From Hyphomicrobiales bacterium (GTDB lineage: Bacteria > Pseudomonadota > Alphaproteobacteria > Rhizobiales > Xanthobacteraceae): DNA of 64,000 nt. The stretch covers positions 179,098 to 243,097 of the forward strand of contig JACPOA010000034.1 in assembly GCA_016185205.1 (NCBI GenBank), read 5' to 3'. Shown here one piece after another: positions 41,740 through 51,122 of this stretch (its first letter is position 1; every line of letters begins with the position of its first letter). The notes under the pieces were generated by a model. That model saw nothing but the letters and a program-made list of their open reading frames with translations, did not search any database and was not told where the DNA came from. The translations under genes were made by a program, and so were the position numbers.

Positions 41740-43009
41740 CCGTCGCCTCTATCACATCGTCCAACGTCTTCAGCCCCTGACGCGGCGCGTTGACCATCAC
41801 CGCCATGTTGCCGGGCGGATGCAGGTTCTTCCACATCTTCATGTGCGCGAGCGGGATGTTCTCCCAGGCGAACACCTCGCTCATGCAGGGATCGATGCGC
41901 TGCTCGAGCACGAAGCGGTTGGCCTGCGAGGCCTGCTTGAGGTGCGCGAAGTGCGAGCCCTGGATGCGCTTCTGCCGCATCCAGACGTAACGCGCATCGA
42001 AGGTGAGATTGTAGCCGGTGGTGCCGGCACAGAACACGACCATGCCGCCGCGCTTGACCACCAGGCAGGAGACCGGGAAGGTCTGTTCGCCCGGATGTTC
42101 GAACACGATGTCGACGTCGCGCTTGCCGGTGATGTCCCAGATCGCCTTGCCGAAGCGGCGCGCTTCCTTGGTCCAGTTATTGTACTCGGGCGTATTGACC
42201 GCTGGCATCTGGCCCCAGCACTTGAAGTCCTTGCGGTTGATCACGCCCTTGGCGCCGAGATTGAGCACGTATTCCGCCTTCGACTCGTCGGACACGACGG
42301 CGATGGCGTTGGCGCCCGAGGCCGCCACCAGCTGCAAGCCGAACACGCCGAGCCCGCCGGAGGCACCCCACACCAGCACATTGTCGCCCGGCTTGAGCGT
42401 GTGCGGCGAATGGCCGAACAGCATGCGATAGGCGGTGGCGAGCGTGAGCGTGTAGCAGGCCGATTCTTCCCACGACAGGTGGTGCGGCTTCTGCATCAAT
42501 TGCCGCGACTGCACGCGGCAGAACTGCGCGAACGAGCCGTCCGGCGTCTCGTAGCCCCAGATGCGCTGCGAGGGCGACAGCAGCGGATCGCCGCCATTGC
42601 AGTCCTCGTCGTCGCCGTCGTCCTGATTGCAATGGACGATGACCTCGTCGCCGACCCGCCAGCGATTCACTTTGCTGCCGATCGCCCAGACGATGCCGGC
42701 GGCATCGGAGCCGGCGATGTGGTAGGGATGCTTGTGCACGTCGAGGGTGGAGACCGGCTGGCCGAGCGCGGCCCACACGCCGTTGTAGTTCACGCCCGCC
42801 GCCATCACGAGCACCAGCACCTCGTCCTCGCCGATCGGCCAGGTCGGCACCACTTCGATCTGCATGGACTGGTCGGGCGGCCCGTGCCGCTCCTTGCGAA
42901 TCACCCAGGCGTGCATCTTCGCCGGCACGTGGCCGAGCGGCGGAATCTCGCCGATGTCATAGAGGTCCTTGAGCGGAGCGACGCTCTTCGCCTGGGCGAC
43001 GGCCGGCAT
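41732..43009 (-). CDS. ccr: Crotonyl-CoA carboxylase/reductase
   Basis: A 425-residue enzyme of the medium-chain dehydrogenase family that reductively carboxylates crotonyl-CoA to ethylmalonyl-CoA with NADPH and CO2. It is the key step of the ethylmalonyl-CoA pathway. Clear signatures: MAAGVNYNGVWAALGQPVST, YHIAGSDAAGIVWAIG, QDDGDDEDCNGGDPLLSPSQ, the NADPH site VWGASGGLGVFGLQL, and the C-terminal HPPGNMAVMVNAPRQGL. The ATG at 43009 has GGGGAG upstream. Divergent from the membrane protein at 43149, with ecm following that gene. The stop codon comes from a dispersed repeat. Confidence 0.96.
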   Translation of the reverse strand: MPAVAQAKSVAPLKDLYDIGEIPPLGHVPAKMHAWVIRKERHGPPDQSMQIEVVPTWPIGEDEVLVLVMAAGVNYNGVWAALGQPVSTLDVHKHPYHIAGSDAAGIVWAIGSKVNRWRVGDEVIVHCNQDDGDDEDCNGGDPLLSPSQRIWGYETPDGSFAQFCRVQSRQLMQKPHHLSWEESACYTLTLATAYRMLFGHSPHTLKPGDNVLVWGASGGLGVFGLQLVAASGANAIAVVSDESKAEYVLNLGAKGVINRKDFKCWGQMPAVNTPEYNNWTKEARRFGKAIWDITGKRDVDIVFEHPGEQTFPVSCLVVKRGGMVVFCAGTTGYNLTFDARYVWMRQKRIQGSHFAHLKQASQANRFVLEQRIDPCMSEVFAWENIPLAHMKMWKNLHPPGNMAVMVNAPRQGLKTLDDVIEATGA

Positions 43010-43148
43010 CGGAATTCTCCCCTGGCCTCTTAGCAATCGGGCCTTCTACGACACTCTGACGCAATATATGTTGCAGCGCAATATGTCCGGTCGGCTCGCC
43101 CCGCGATTTAAGGCTTTTGCAATGCACCGTGCCTAATTTGGCGCGGCC

Positions 43149-44609
43149 ATGACCGACCAGAGCATCCGCCAGGCCAGCCGGGTCGTCGATATGACGACAC
43201 ACCTGCCATGGCTGGTCGCCGCCGGGGTCTATCTGCTCCTCCTCGTGCTGGGGCCGCGGCTGCTCGCCGATCCCGACACCTATTCGCACATCGCGCTCGG
43301 CCGCTGGATCATGGAGCATCAGGCGCTGCCGGACGGCGACCCGTTCTCGCATACGATGCGCGGGGCCCATTGGGTCGCCTTCGAGTGGCTGTCGCAGCTC
43401 GTCTACGCCAACGCCTATGCGCTGGGCGGCTGGGTCGCGGTGGTCGCCGTGGCGGCGGTGGCGGCGGCCGCGGCCCTCGGCCAGCTCACACGCTTCCTGC
43501 TGCGCGAATGGCAGCCGGCCCCGGCCCTGATCGTGGTGCTTGCCGCCTTTGTGCTGACGGCGCCGCACACTCTGGCCCGCCCGCACATGCTGGCACTGCC
43601 GCTGATGGTGGCATGGGTGGCAGCGCTGCTCCGCGCTGTCGACAACCGACGCGCACCGCCGTGGCGGATGCTTCCGTTGCTCGTGCTGTGGGCCAACCTG
43701 CACGGCAGCATCACCTTCGGGCTGGCGATCATCGGACCGATCGCCATCGATGCGCTGTGGAACGCACCGCGCGCCGAACGCATGCGGGTGGCGAAGCAGT
43801 GGGTGTTGTTCGGCGTGGCGGCGCTCGCCGCCGCCTGCGTCAATCCCTACGGTCCAGAAATTCTCCTGGTGACGTTGCGCACCATCGCGCTCGGCGACGT
43901 CTTGTTAATCGTCACCGAGTGGCGGTCGCAGGATTTCAGCAAGCCCGGCGCCTACGAGATGATCATGCTGGCCGGCTTCGGCTTCGCGCTTTATCGCGGC
44001 ATCAAATTGCCGCCGCTGCGAATCCTCTGGGTGTTCGGACTTCTCCATCTCAGCCTGTCGCAATCGCGCCATGCCGATCTGTTCGGGCTGCTGGCACCGC
44101 TGTTCCTGGCGCGACCGCTCGCCCATCAATTCGGTACAGTCGCCGGCCGCATCGCCGCCCAGACGCGCATCGCCGGATGGCTGCCGGCCGCGACCGGTCT
44201 GCTGCTGATCGCCGTCACCGGTGTTGCCGCCGCACGCCACGACATGACGCCGGCCACCAATATCTCGCCAGTGAATGCGGTCAAATCATTCGACGTCGCC
44301 AAGAGCGGACCGGTCCTCAACGAATACAGCTTTGGCGGCTATCTCGATTTCGTCGGAATTCCGCCCTTCATCGACGGACGGGCGGAAGCCTATGGCGCCG
44401 TGTTCACGATGCGGCACGACCGCGCGCTCAATTTGCAGAACCTGCCCGATTTCTTGGCGCTGCTCGACGAGTACAAGATCGGCGTGACCTTGCTGATGCC
44501 GAATACGCCGGCGGTCGGCCTGCTCGACCGCTTGCCGGACTGGCAGCGCGTCTATTCCGACAATATCGCGGTCGTGCACGTCCGCCGCACCTCGCCCCGC
44601 AAGGACTGA
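43149..44609 (+). CDS. Polytopic membrane protein, GT-C glycosyltransferase-like
   Basis: A 486-residue protein with about ten hydrophobic helices and a C-terminal soluble tail. The first loop has DPDTYSHIALGRWIMEH, and the tail has GPVLNEYSFGGYLDFVGIPP and FIDGRAEAYG. The acidic first periplasmic loop and topology resemble GT-C type glycosyltransferases, but the acceptor and sugar donor cannot be read and no cluster of envelope genes is near. It is divergent from ccr and 72 bases before ecm on the same strand; whether it shares a promoter with ecm is open. Confidence 0.7.
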   Translation: MTDQSIRQASRVVDMTTHLPWLVAAGVYLLLLVLGPRLLADPDTYSHIALGRWIMEHQALPDGDPFSHTMRGAHWVAFEWLSQLVYANAYALGGWVAVVAVAAVAAAAALGQLTRFLLREWQPAPALIVVLAAFVLTAPHTLARPHMLALPLMVAWVAALLRAVDNRRAPPWRMLPLLVLWANLHGSITFGLAIIGPIAIDALWNAPRAERMRVAKQWVLFGVAALAAACVNPYGPEILLVTLRTIALGDVLLIVTEWRSQDFSKPGAYEMIMLAGFGFALYRGIKLPPLRILWVFGLLHLSLSQSRHADLFGLLAPLFLARPLAHQFGTVAGRIAAQTRIAGWLPAATGLLLIAVTGVAAARHDMTPATNISPVNAVKSFDVAKSGPVLNEYSFGGYLDFVGIPPFIDGRAEAYGAVFTMRHDRALNLQNLPDFLALLDEYKIGVTLLMPNTPAVGLLDRLPDWQRVYSDNIAVVHVRRTSPRKD

Positions 44610-44681
44610 TCGCCGGCCAGCTAGTCGGCTCTCATGTTGCATTGCAGCAACGGCTAGGCCACACTGCCGCCGCAGGGACCG

Positions 44682-46664
44682 ATGCGCGACCAACCTCACC
44701 GCGACAAGCCGTGGATATTCCGCACGTACGCCGGCCATTCGACGGCAGCGGCGTCCAATGAGCTTTATCGCAAGAACCTGGCGAAAGGGCAGACCGGCCT
44801 TTCGGTCGCCTTCGATCTGCCGACGCAGACCGGTTACGACAGCGACCACGTGCTGGCCAAGGGCGAGGTCGGCAAGGTCGGCGTCCCCGTGTGCCATCTC
44901 GGCGACATGCGCGCGCTGTTTGACGGCATCCCGCTCGGCACCATGAACACCTCAATGACCATCAACGCCACCGCGGCGTGGCTGATGGCGCTCTACATCG
45001 CGGTCGCCGACGAGCAGGGCGCGTCGCGCGCCGCGCTCACCGGCACCATCCAGAACGACATCATCAAGGAATATCTCTCGCGCGGCACTTACGTGTTCCC
45101 GCCGGCGCCGTCGATGCGGTTGATCAAGGACGTGGCGATCTTCACCACGAGCGAACTGCCGAAGTGGAATCCGATGAACATTTGCTCCTACCACCTGCAG
45201 GAAGCGGGAGCGACGCCAGTGCAGGAGCTCGCTTTCGCGCTGGCGACCGCCATCGCGGTGCTCGACACCGTGAAGGCGTCGGGCGAAGTCACCCAGGAGA
45301 AATTCGGCGAGGTGGTCGGGCGCATCTCGTTCTTCGTCAACGCCGGACTGCGCTTCATCACCGAGATGTGCAAAATGCGCGCCTTCGTCGAATTGTGGGA
45401 CGAGATCACCAAAGAGCGCTACGACATCAAAGACGCCAAACAGCGCCTGTTCCGCTACGGCGTGCAGGTGAATTCGCTCGGCCTGACCGAGCAGCAGGCC
45501 GAGAACAACGTCACCCGCATTCTGCTCGAGATGCTGGCGGTGACGCTGTCGAAGAATGCGCGCGCCCGCGCGGTGCAACTGCCGGCCTGGAACGAGGCAC
45601 TCGGCCTGCCGCGGCCGTGGGATCAGCAGTGGTCGCTGCGCATGCAGCAGATCCTGGCCTACGAGACCGACCTGCTCGACTACGGCGATATATTCGACGG
45701 CTCGGCCGAAATCACCCGCAAGGTGGAAGCGCTCAAGCGTGAGGCCAAGGAAGAGCTCAAGCGCATCGACAACATGGGCGGCGCGGTGGTCGCGGTTGAG
45801 AGCGGCTACATGAAGCAGCAGCTCGTCGAGTCGAATACCGCGCGGCTGGAAGCGATCGAGCGCGGCGAGCAGGTGGTGGTCGGCGTCAACAAATATCTCG
45901 AGAGCGAGCCCTCGCCGCTCACCGGCGGCATCGATTCGATCATGACGGTGTCGGAAGACGCCGAGCGCGACCAGCTCGAAAAGCTGGCCGTCTGGCGCGC
46001 GGCACGCGACAACGCGGCCGTGGCGGCAACGCTCAAAGAACTCAAACGCGCCGCCACCAGCGGCGCCAATATCATGCCGGCCTCGATCGCCTGCGCCAAG
46101 GCCGGCGTCACCACCGGCGAATGGGGCTGGACGCTGCGCGAGACCTTCGGCGAATACCGCGCGCCGACCGGCGTCGGCAACGCCATGCGCAACGACGTGA
46201 CCGGCCTCGACGATATCCGCGCCGATGTGGATCGGGTTTCAAGGAAGCTCGGACGGCGCTTGACGTTTCTGGTCGGCAAGCCCGGCCTCGACGGCCATTC
46301 CAACGGCGCCGAGCAGATTGCGGTGCGCGCGCGCGATGCCGGCATGCAGGTGGTCTACGAAGGCATCCGCCTGACGCCGGAGGAAATCGTCGCTGCCGCG
46401 CGCAAGCAGAAAGCCCACGTCATCGGCCTGTCGGTACTCTCGGGCAGCCATCTGCCGCTGGTGCAGGACGTGGTCGCGCGCATGAAGGAAGCGGGGATGA
46501 CTATGCCGCTGGTGGTCGGCGGCATCATTCCGCCGGAGGATGCGGCCGCGCTGGAAAAATCCGGCGTCGCCGCGGTCTACACGCCGAAAGATTTCGAATT
46601 GAACCGCATCATGGCGGACGTGGTGCGCATCGTCGAACGGGCGAACGGCGCGAGTAACGTGTGA
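44682..46664 (+). CDS. ecm: (2R)-Ethylmalonyl-CoA mutase
   Basis: A 660-residue coenzyme B12 mutase that converts ethylmalonyl-CoA to methylsuccinyl-CoA, between Ccr and Mcd. The N-terminal TIM barrel shows FRTYAGHSTAAASNELYR, VAFDLPTQTGYDSDHVLAKG and PLGTMNTSMTINATAAWLMA. The C-terminal cobalamin domain has the D-x-H-x-x-G motif (D537, H539, G542 in GLDGHSNG) with H539 as lower axial ligand. Mutase and B12 domains are on one chain, as in Ecm. Proximity to ccr makes ethylmalonyl-CoA mutase much more likely than methylmalonyl-CoA mutase. Confidence 0.93.
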   Translation: MRDQPHRDKPWIFRTYAGHSTAAASNELYRKNLAKGQTGLSVAFDLPTQTGYDSDHVLAKGEVGKVGVPVCHLGDMRALFDGIPLGTMNTSMTINATAAWLMALYIAVADEQGASRAALTGTIQNDIIKEYLSRGTYVFPPAPSMRLIKDVAIFTTSELPKWNPMNICSYHLQEAGATPVQELAFALATAIAVLDTVKASGEVTQEKFGEVVGRISFFVNAGLRFITEMCKMRAFVELWDEITKERYDIKDAKQRLFRYGVQVNSLGLTEQQAENNVTRILLEMLAVTLSKNARARAVQLPAWNEALGLPRPWDQQWSLRMQQILAYETDLLDYGDIFDGSAEITRKVEALKREAKEELKRIDNMGGAVVAVESGYMKQQLVESNTARLEAIERGEQVVVGVNKYLESEPSPLTGGIDSIMTVSEDAERDQLEKLAVWRAARDNAAVAATLKELKRAATSGANIMPASIACAKAGVTTGEWGWTLRETFGEYRAPTGVGNAMRNDVTGLDDIRADVDRVSRKLGRRLTFLVGKPGLDGHSNGAEQIAVRARDAGMQVVYEGIRLTPEEIVAAARKQKAHVIGLSVLSGSHLPLVQDVVARMKEAGMTMPLVVGGIIPPEDAAALEKSGVAAVYTPKDFELNRIMADVVRIVERANGASNV

Positions 46665-46667
46665 GCG

Positions 46668-47858
46668 CTATTTGACAATGTCGACCAGCGCCTGCGCGAG
46701 TTTTCTTGGGCTCACCGGCTTGGTGAAATAGGCACTCATTCCGGCGGCGCGCGCGGCCGCCTCAACGCCGCTTTCGCTGCGGCCGGAAATGCCGATCACC
46801 GGCACTTGGCCCGCCTTGCCCGGCAACGCGCGAATGCGGCGTGTCGCTTCGATGCCGTCGAAACCCGCCAGCGCGACGTCCATCAGCACCGCGTCGTAGC
46901 CGCCACGCTTGGCCGCCGCCACCGCCGCCTCTCCGGTCTCGGCGAAATCGACGCGATGGCCGAGCGAAGCGACGATCGTGTTCATCACGACACGTCCATA
47001 GGGATTGTCCTCGGCGCACAGGATCGACAGCGGCCGCGTCGAACTCATTCGCACGCCGCTTCGCTCGGACTTCCGGCGGTCCTCCGCGCGCTCGACCAGC
47101 ACCGAGAGACGGAAGCTGCTGCCGCTGCCGCATTTACTGGTGACCTTGAGGTCGCCGCCCATCGCCTTGGCGATGCGCTTGACGAACAGCAGGCCAAGAC
47201 CGGCGCCGCCGTAGCGTCTGGCGATTTCAACGCTCGCCTGCGCGAACGGACGGAACAACAGCTTCAATTCGCTTGGCGTCATGCCGATGCCGGTATCGGC
47301 GATCGTGAACGTCAGGCGCAGGCGGCCGCGCGCGGCCGGCGCGGCGCCGGCGCTGAAGCTGACGACGCCCTGGTGCGTGAATTTCATCGCGTTGTCGGCA
47401 AGGTTTTCCAGCGCCGCGCGCAACCGCAGCGCGTCGCCCGACACCAGGGCCGGCAGATCGCGCGCGATGATAGTCGCAGCCTTGATGCTTTTATTGCCGG
47501 CGCGCGCGCTGAGCACCTGCGCCACCGCTTCGGCCAGCGCGCGCGGCGAGAACGGCTCGTTGTGCAATACGATGCCAACGGCGTCGGCGCGGACGGCATC
47601 GACAATCAAAGTGGTGAGCGCGGCCAGATGATCGGCGCCGCTCTTGATGGTATTCGCCCATTCGCGCTCGCGTGTGCCCAGATCGGAGGAGGCAAGCAAT
47701 TCGGCCAGCGCCACCATGCCGGTCAGCGGCGTGCGGATGTCGTGCGCGATGCTGGCGAGCGCGGCCTCGATCGCTGCCGGCGCCGCCGATCTACGCGAAC
47801 GCGCACGCACTGTCCGCGGTCGTTTGCGCGGCCGCTTGCTGGGCCTGAGCTTCGCCAT
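46668..47858 (-). CDS. Soluble hybrid histidine kinase with receiver domain
   Basis: A 396-residue cytosolic protein: a basic N-terminus (KRPRKRPRTVRARSRR), dimerization domain with phospho-acceptor H39 (SIAHDIRTPL), ATPase domain with the N box ENLADNAMKF (151-160) and G boxes DTGIGM (188-193) and GGAGLGL, and a C-terminal receiver with D327 (VLMD) and K380 (FTKPVSP). There is no membrane or sensory domain, so an input must come from a partner. Stop codons of this gene and ecm are only 3 bases apart and convergent. Confidence 0.9.
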   Translation of the reverse strand: MAKLRPSKRPRKRPRTVRARSRRSAAPAAIEAALASIAHDIRTPLTGMVALAELLASSDLGTREREWANTIKSGADHLAALTTLIVDAVRADAVGIVLHNEPFSPRALAEAVAQVLSARAGNKSIKAATIIARDLPALVSGDALRLRAALENLADNAMKFTHQGVVSFSAGAAPAARGRLRLTFTIADTGIGMTPSELKLLFRPFAQASVEIARRYGGAGLGLLFVKRIAKAMGGDLKVTSKCGSGSSFRLSVLVERAEDRRKSERSGVRMSSTRPLSILCAEDNPYGRVVMNTIVASLGHRVDFAETGEAAVAAAKRGGYDAVLMDVALAGFDGIEATRRIRALPGKAGQVPVIGISGRSESGVEAAARAAGMSAYFTKPVSPRKLAQALVDIVK

Positions 47859-47903
47859 CTGTCCCCCGCGCCCCTCATGCCGACCATGCCACGGAAGCGC
47901 CGC

Positions 47904-48761
47904 TCAATCGAGCCCGACCAGGGCGCGGATGCCGGCGGCCGGCACGCCGCGCGCGCGCAACTCGCGTAGGCCGGTGGCTTGCGTCGATTTCGACAGCTTG
48001 CGGCCGTCGGCGTCGAGAATAAGCCGGTGGTGGTGGTAGCGCGGCTGCGGCAGACCGAGCAGCGCCTGCAATAGCCGGTGCACGCTGGTTGAATGGAACA
48101 GGTCGCACCCGCGCACCACATCGGTGATGCCTTGCGCGGCGTCATCCACCACCACCGCCAGATGATAGCTGGTGGGCGTGCCCTTGCGCGCCAGGATCAC
48201 GTCGCCCCAAAGTGCGGGATCGGCGGCAATGGTGCCGGTTTCGCCGGCCGGCCCGGCGCCGGTTTCATCCCAGGTGAGTGAGCCGGCGCGCGCGATTGCT
48301 GCCTGCATATCGAGCCGCAAGGCATAGGGCTCAGCCGTCGCCATACGGCGGGCGCGCTCGGCCGCGCTTATCGACTTCGCGTCACCGGGATAGAGCGGCG
48401 TGCCGTCGGGATCGCGCGGCCACGGCTCCCGTTTCGTGACCATGCGCGCGATTTCGGCGCGGCTTTCGAAGCTCGGATATACAAGGTCCATCGCGTCAAG
48501 ACGGGCGAGCGCCGTGCGATAATCGTCGTAATGCTCGGACTGCCGCCGCACCGGCCGCTCCCATGTGATCCCGAGCCAAGCCAAATCCTCATAGATCGCC
48601 GCTTCGAATTCCGGCCGACAACGCGCCTCGTCGATATCCTCGATACGCAGCAGCAGCCTGCCACCGGCGCGCGCCCTATCGGCATTGAGCAGCGCCGACA
48701 GCGCATGGCCGAGATGCAGATAGCCGTTTGGCGACGGCGCGAAGCGGAAAACGGGTGGCAT
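47904..48761 (-). CDS. gluQ: Glutamyl-Q tRNA(Asp) synthetase
   Basis: A 285-residue truncated relative of glutamyl-tRNA synthetase that attaches glutamate to queuosine in the anticodon of tRNA-Asp. It contains the class I catalytic core only: HIGH-type FAPSPNGYLHLGHALSAL at the N-terminus and the KMSKS-type DGRKLSKST near the C-terminus, with no anticodon-binding domain, which separates GluQRS from GltX. The ATG at 48761 is chosen because MPPVFRFAPSPNG is the family start; the open frame continues to 48872. Divergent from the glycosylase gene. Confidence 0.92.
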   Translation of the reverse strand: MPPVFRFAPSPNGYLHLGHALSALLNADRARAGGRLLLRIEDIDEARCRPEFEAAIYEDLAWLGITWERPVRRQSEHYDDYRTALARLDAMDLVYPSFESRAEIARMVTKREPWPRDPDGTPLYPGDAKSISAAERARRMATAEPYALRLDMQAAIARAGSLTWDETGAGPAGETGTIAADPALWGDVILARKGTPTSYHLAVVVDDAAQGITDVVRGCDLFHSTSVHRLLQALLGLPQPRYHHHRLILDADGRKLSKSTQATGLRELRARGVPAAGIRALVGLD

Positions 48762-48802
48762 GGCTTTTCTATCTATCGTCTTGCTTGCTACACCGATAGC
48801 GC

Positions 48803-49507
48803 ATGACCCACTTCCTCCATAGCGACGCCGATCTGCAGGCCGGCCTGGCGCAGCTGATCCTCGCCGATCCACGGCTCAAGCCGGTCGCCGACAAGGCCGG
48901 CGCCTTCAACCTGCGCCGCCGCGAGGCCGGCTATGCCGGCCTGTGCGCGATCGTGTGCGGCCAGCAGCTCTCGACCGCCAGCGCCGCCGCGATCCGGACA
49001 CGGCTGTTCGCCGCCTTCGATCCGTTTCATCACGACACGGTGCGCCGCGCGCGTGTCGACAAGCTCAAGCGGCTTGGCCTGTCGGCGCCCAAGATCAAAT
49101 CGATCCGCGAAATTGGCAAGGCGGTTGCCAAAGGCCACATCGATTTGACCGCGGTCGGCAATATGGACGCCGACGCGGCGCACGCCGCACTCACCGCGCT
49201 GCATGGCATCGGTCCCTGGACCGCCGATATCTATCTGTTGTTCTGCCTCGGTCACGCCGATGCGTTTCCCTCAGGCGACCTCGCGGTGCAGGAATCCGCG
49301 CGCATCGCCTTCGGCCTGCGCAAGCGGCCGGACGCCAAAGCGCTCACCAAGATGGCCGAAGCCTGGCGGCCCTGGCGTGGTGTGGCGGCGCATCTGCTGT
49401 GGGCCTATTATCACGTGGTAAAGAAGCGCGACGTGGTGCCGGTTCAGCCGGACGCAAAAAAGCCGACCCAAAAGAAAACGACCAAAAGGAAAAATAGCAA
49501 TGGCTGA
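48803..49507 (+). CDS. DNA-3-methyladenine glycosylase (AlkA-like)
   Basis: A 234-residue HhH-GPD base-excision repair enzyme. The helix-hairpin-helix is ALHGIGPWTADIYLLFCLG (about 132-150), and the catalytic aspartate is D159 in FPSGDLAVQ. CGQQLSTASA helps form the core. It removes alkylated bases such as 3-methyladenine. The C-terminal lysine-rich tail (KKPTQKKTTKRK) may add DNA binding. Its end overlaps the esterase start by 8 bases, so the two are translationally coupled. Confidence 0.9.
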   Translation: MTHFLHSDADLQAGLAQLILADPRLKPVADKAGAFNLRRREAGYAGLCAIVCGQQLSTASAAAIRTRLFAAFDPFHHDTVRRARVDKLKRLGLSAPKIKSIREIGKAVAKGHIDLTAVGNMDADAAHAALTALHGIGPWTADIYLLFCLGHADAFPSGDLAVQESARIAFGLRKRPDAKALTKMAEAWRPWRGVAAHLLWAYYHVVKKRDVVPVQPDAKKPTQKKTTKRKNSNG

Positions 49508-50186
49508 ACTCGACGGCCCAAAACTTGATGGGCCAAAAATCGAGCCGCGCTCGGGCAATGCGAAACAATTGGTGGTGTTCCTGCATGGCTATGGCGCCGA
49601 CGGCAACGACCTGATCGAGATCGGGCGAGCCTGGCAGGGCATGCTGCCGGACGCCGCTTTCGTGTCGCCGCACGCCCCTCGCCCCTGCGGACAGGCCCCG
49701 GTCGGGCGCGAATGGTTTCCACTGACGTTTCGCGATCCCAACGAACGCTGGGTCGGCGTCAATGCGGCCGCGCCCGGGCTCGACGCCTTTCTCGACGCCG
49801 AACTCAAGCGGCGCAATTTACCGCCCTCGGCGCTCGCGCTGGTCGGTTTCAGCCAGGGCACCATGATGGCGCTGCATGTCGGCGTGCGCCGCGCGGTGCC
49901 GCCGGCTGCCATCGTCGGCTATTCCGGCATGCTGGTGGTGCCGGAAAATATCGAACCTGACGCCTTCGCGGCCGAGATCCGCAGCAAGCCGCCGGTGCTG
50001 CTGATCCATGGCGACGCCGACGAGCTCATCCCGGTGCAGGCGGTCCTCCACGCCGCGCAAGGGCTGGCCGCGCTGGATGTGCCGGTGCAATGGCACATCT
50101 CGTCCGGCATCGGCCACGGCATCGACCAGGAAGGCCTGCGCCACGGCGGGGAATTCCTCGCCCGCCAGTTTGCCACCCGTAAATAG
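49500..50186 (+). CDS. Phospholipase/carboxylesterase family hydrolase
   Basis: A 228-residue alpha/beta hydrolase. Catalytic Ser118 lies in GFSQGTMM, with Asp174 in HGDADELIPV and His206 in GIGHGIDQ; the oxyanion region is VVFLHGYGADGNDL. The length fits the carboxylesterase/phospholipase (Abhydrolase_2) family, which cleaves short acyl esters. The start overlaps the glycosylase gene by 8 bases; the functional link is not obvious. A palindromic repeat follows its stop. Confidence 0.88.
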   Translation: MAELDGPKLDGPKIEPRSGNAKQLVVFLHGYGADGNDLIEIGRAWQGMLPDAAFVSPHAPRPCGQAPVGREWFPLTFRDPNERWVGVNAAAPGLDAFLDAELKRRNLPPSALALVGFSQGTMMALHVGVRRAVPPAAIVGYSGMLVVPENIEPDAFAAEIRSKPPVLLIHGDADELIPVQAVLHAAQGLAALDVPVQWHISSGIGHGIDQEGLRHGGEFLARQFATRK

Positions 50187-50196
50187 CTCCTGATTT

Positions 50197-50245
50197 GCGC
50201 ATGATCTTGTCCGAAAACCGGTACCCACTTTTCGGGATCATGCGC
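50197..50245. repeat. 49-bp dispersed palindrome (GCATGATC family)
   Basis: GCGCATGATCTTGTCCGAAA to CTTTTCGGGATCATGCGC, nearly identical to 1502-1550 and the split copy at 41615. It follows the esterase stop codon, and may act in transcript ending or stability. Confidence 0.85.
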
Positions 50246-50348
50246 TTGGGGTAACCCCCCACAACGACTTCACAATCCCGTCACGCTGCCCTATTAATAG
50301 GGCCGTTAGCTGCGTGGCGGCAGCCTATGGGAGGTTGAGGAGCGTCAC

Positions 50349-50906
50349 TTGAACGTGCACGTTTCGGCGAGCGGTTTCCCGGCTTTGGTTCTCAACGCGG
50401 ATTTCAGACCGTTGAGCTATTACCCATTGTCGCTGTGGTCCTGGCAGGACGCGATCAAGGCCGTCTTTCTCGACCGAGTGAACATCGTCGCCAATTACGA
50501 CCGCGCGGTGCACAGCCCCACTCTCGAAATGAAGCTGCCGAGCGTGGTCTCGCTCAAGACCTATGTGAAGCCGTCGACTCACCCGGCCTTCACCCGCTTC
50601 AACGTGTTCCTGCGCGATCGCTTCTCCTGCCAGTATTGCGGCGACCGCGACGACCTCACCTTCGACCACTTGCTGCCGCGCTCGCGCGGCGGCCACACCA
50701 CCTGGGACAATGTGGTGGCCGCCTGCTCGCCTTGTAATCTGCGCAAAGGCAGCCTGACGCCGAACGAAGCCAAGATGTGGCCGTCGCAGATGCCGTTCCA
50801 GCCGACGGTGCATCATTTGCACCGCAACGGCCGGCTGTTCCCGCCGAACTATCTGCACGAAAGCTGGCTCGACTATCTCTATTGGGATACCGAACTCGAG
50901 CCGTAA
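50349..50906 (+). CDS. HNH endonuclease family protein
   Basis: A 185-residue protein with a C-terminal HNH domain. Four zinc cysteines are arranged CxxC...CxxC (CQYCGDRDDLTFDH and ACSPCNLRKGS), and the catalytic core reads FDHLLPRSRGGHTTWDNVV. The N-terminal ALVLNADFRPLSYYPLSLWS is typical of a widespread, chromosomally conserved HNH group, not of homing endonucleases. The start is a TTG at 50349 with GAGGAG about 7 bases upstream. Its substrate and function are unknown. The gene stands alone between a repeat and the DUF1236 promoter. Confidence 0.88.
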   Translation: MNVHVSASGFPALVLNADFRPLSYYPLSLWSWQDAIKAVFLDRVNIVANYDRAVHSPTLEMKLPSVVSLKTYVKPSTHPAFTRFNVFLRDRFSCQYCGDRDDLTFDHLLPRSRGGHTTWDNVVAACSPCNLRKGSLTPNEAKMWPSQMPFQPTVHHLHRNGRLFPPNYLHESWLDYLYWDTELEP

Positions 50907-51046
50907 GGCTGAGATTCTCCATGCTCCAATTGGAGCCTGTCATGATCGTGAGGCAATGCTGAAGCCTTAACGGTAGCCCGGCAACATCCACACTTGCCGA
51001 TCATGATAAGTTCCTGGCATCGGCATTTTTCCGCCGAAATTGCACG

Positions 51047-51071
51047 GGAACGGTTCGCGGCACTCCTCGTT
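51047..51071 (+). promoter_or_regulatory. EcfG (general stress sigma factor) promoter
   Basis: GGAAC, 16 bases, CGTT: an exact match to the alphaproteobacterial EcfG consensus GGAAC-N16/17-CGTT. It lies 52 bases before the DUF1236 start codon, whose ribosome site is AGGAGGG. Stress induction is inferred. Confidence 0.65.
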
Positions 51072-51122
51072 TTCCTCACTGGTAGGCAGAAACACGTTCT
51101 GCCGGAACTTAGGAGGGAACTT

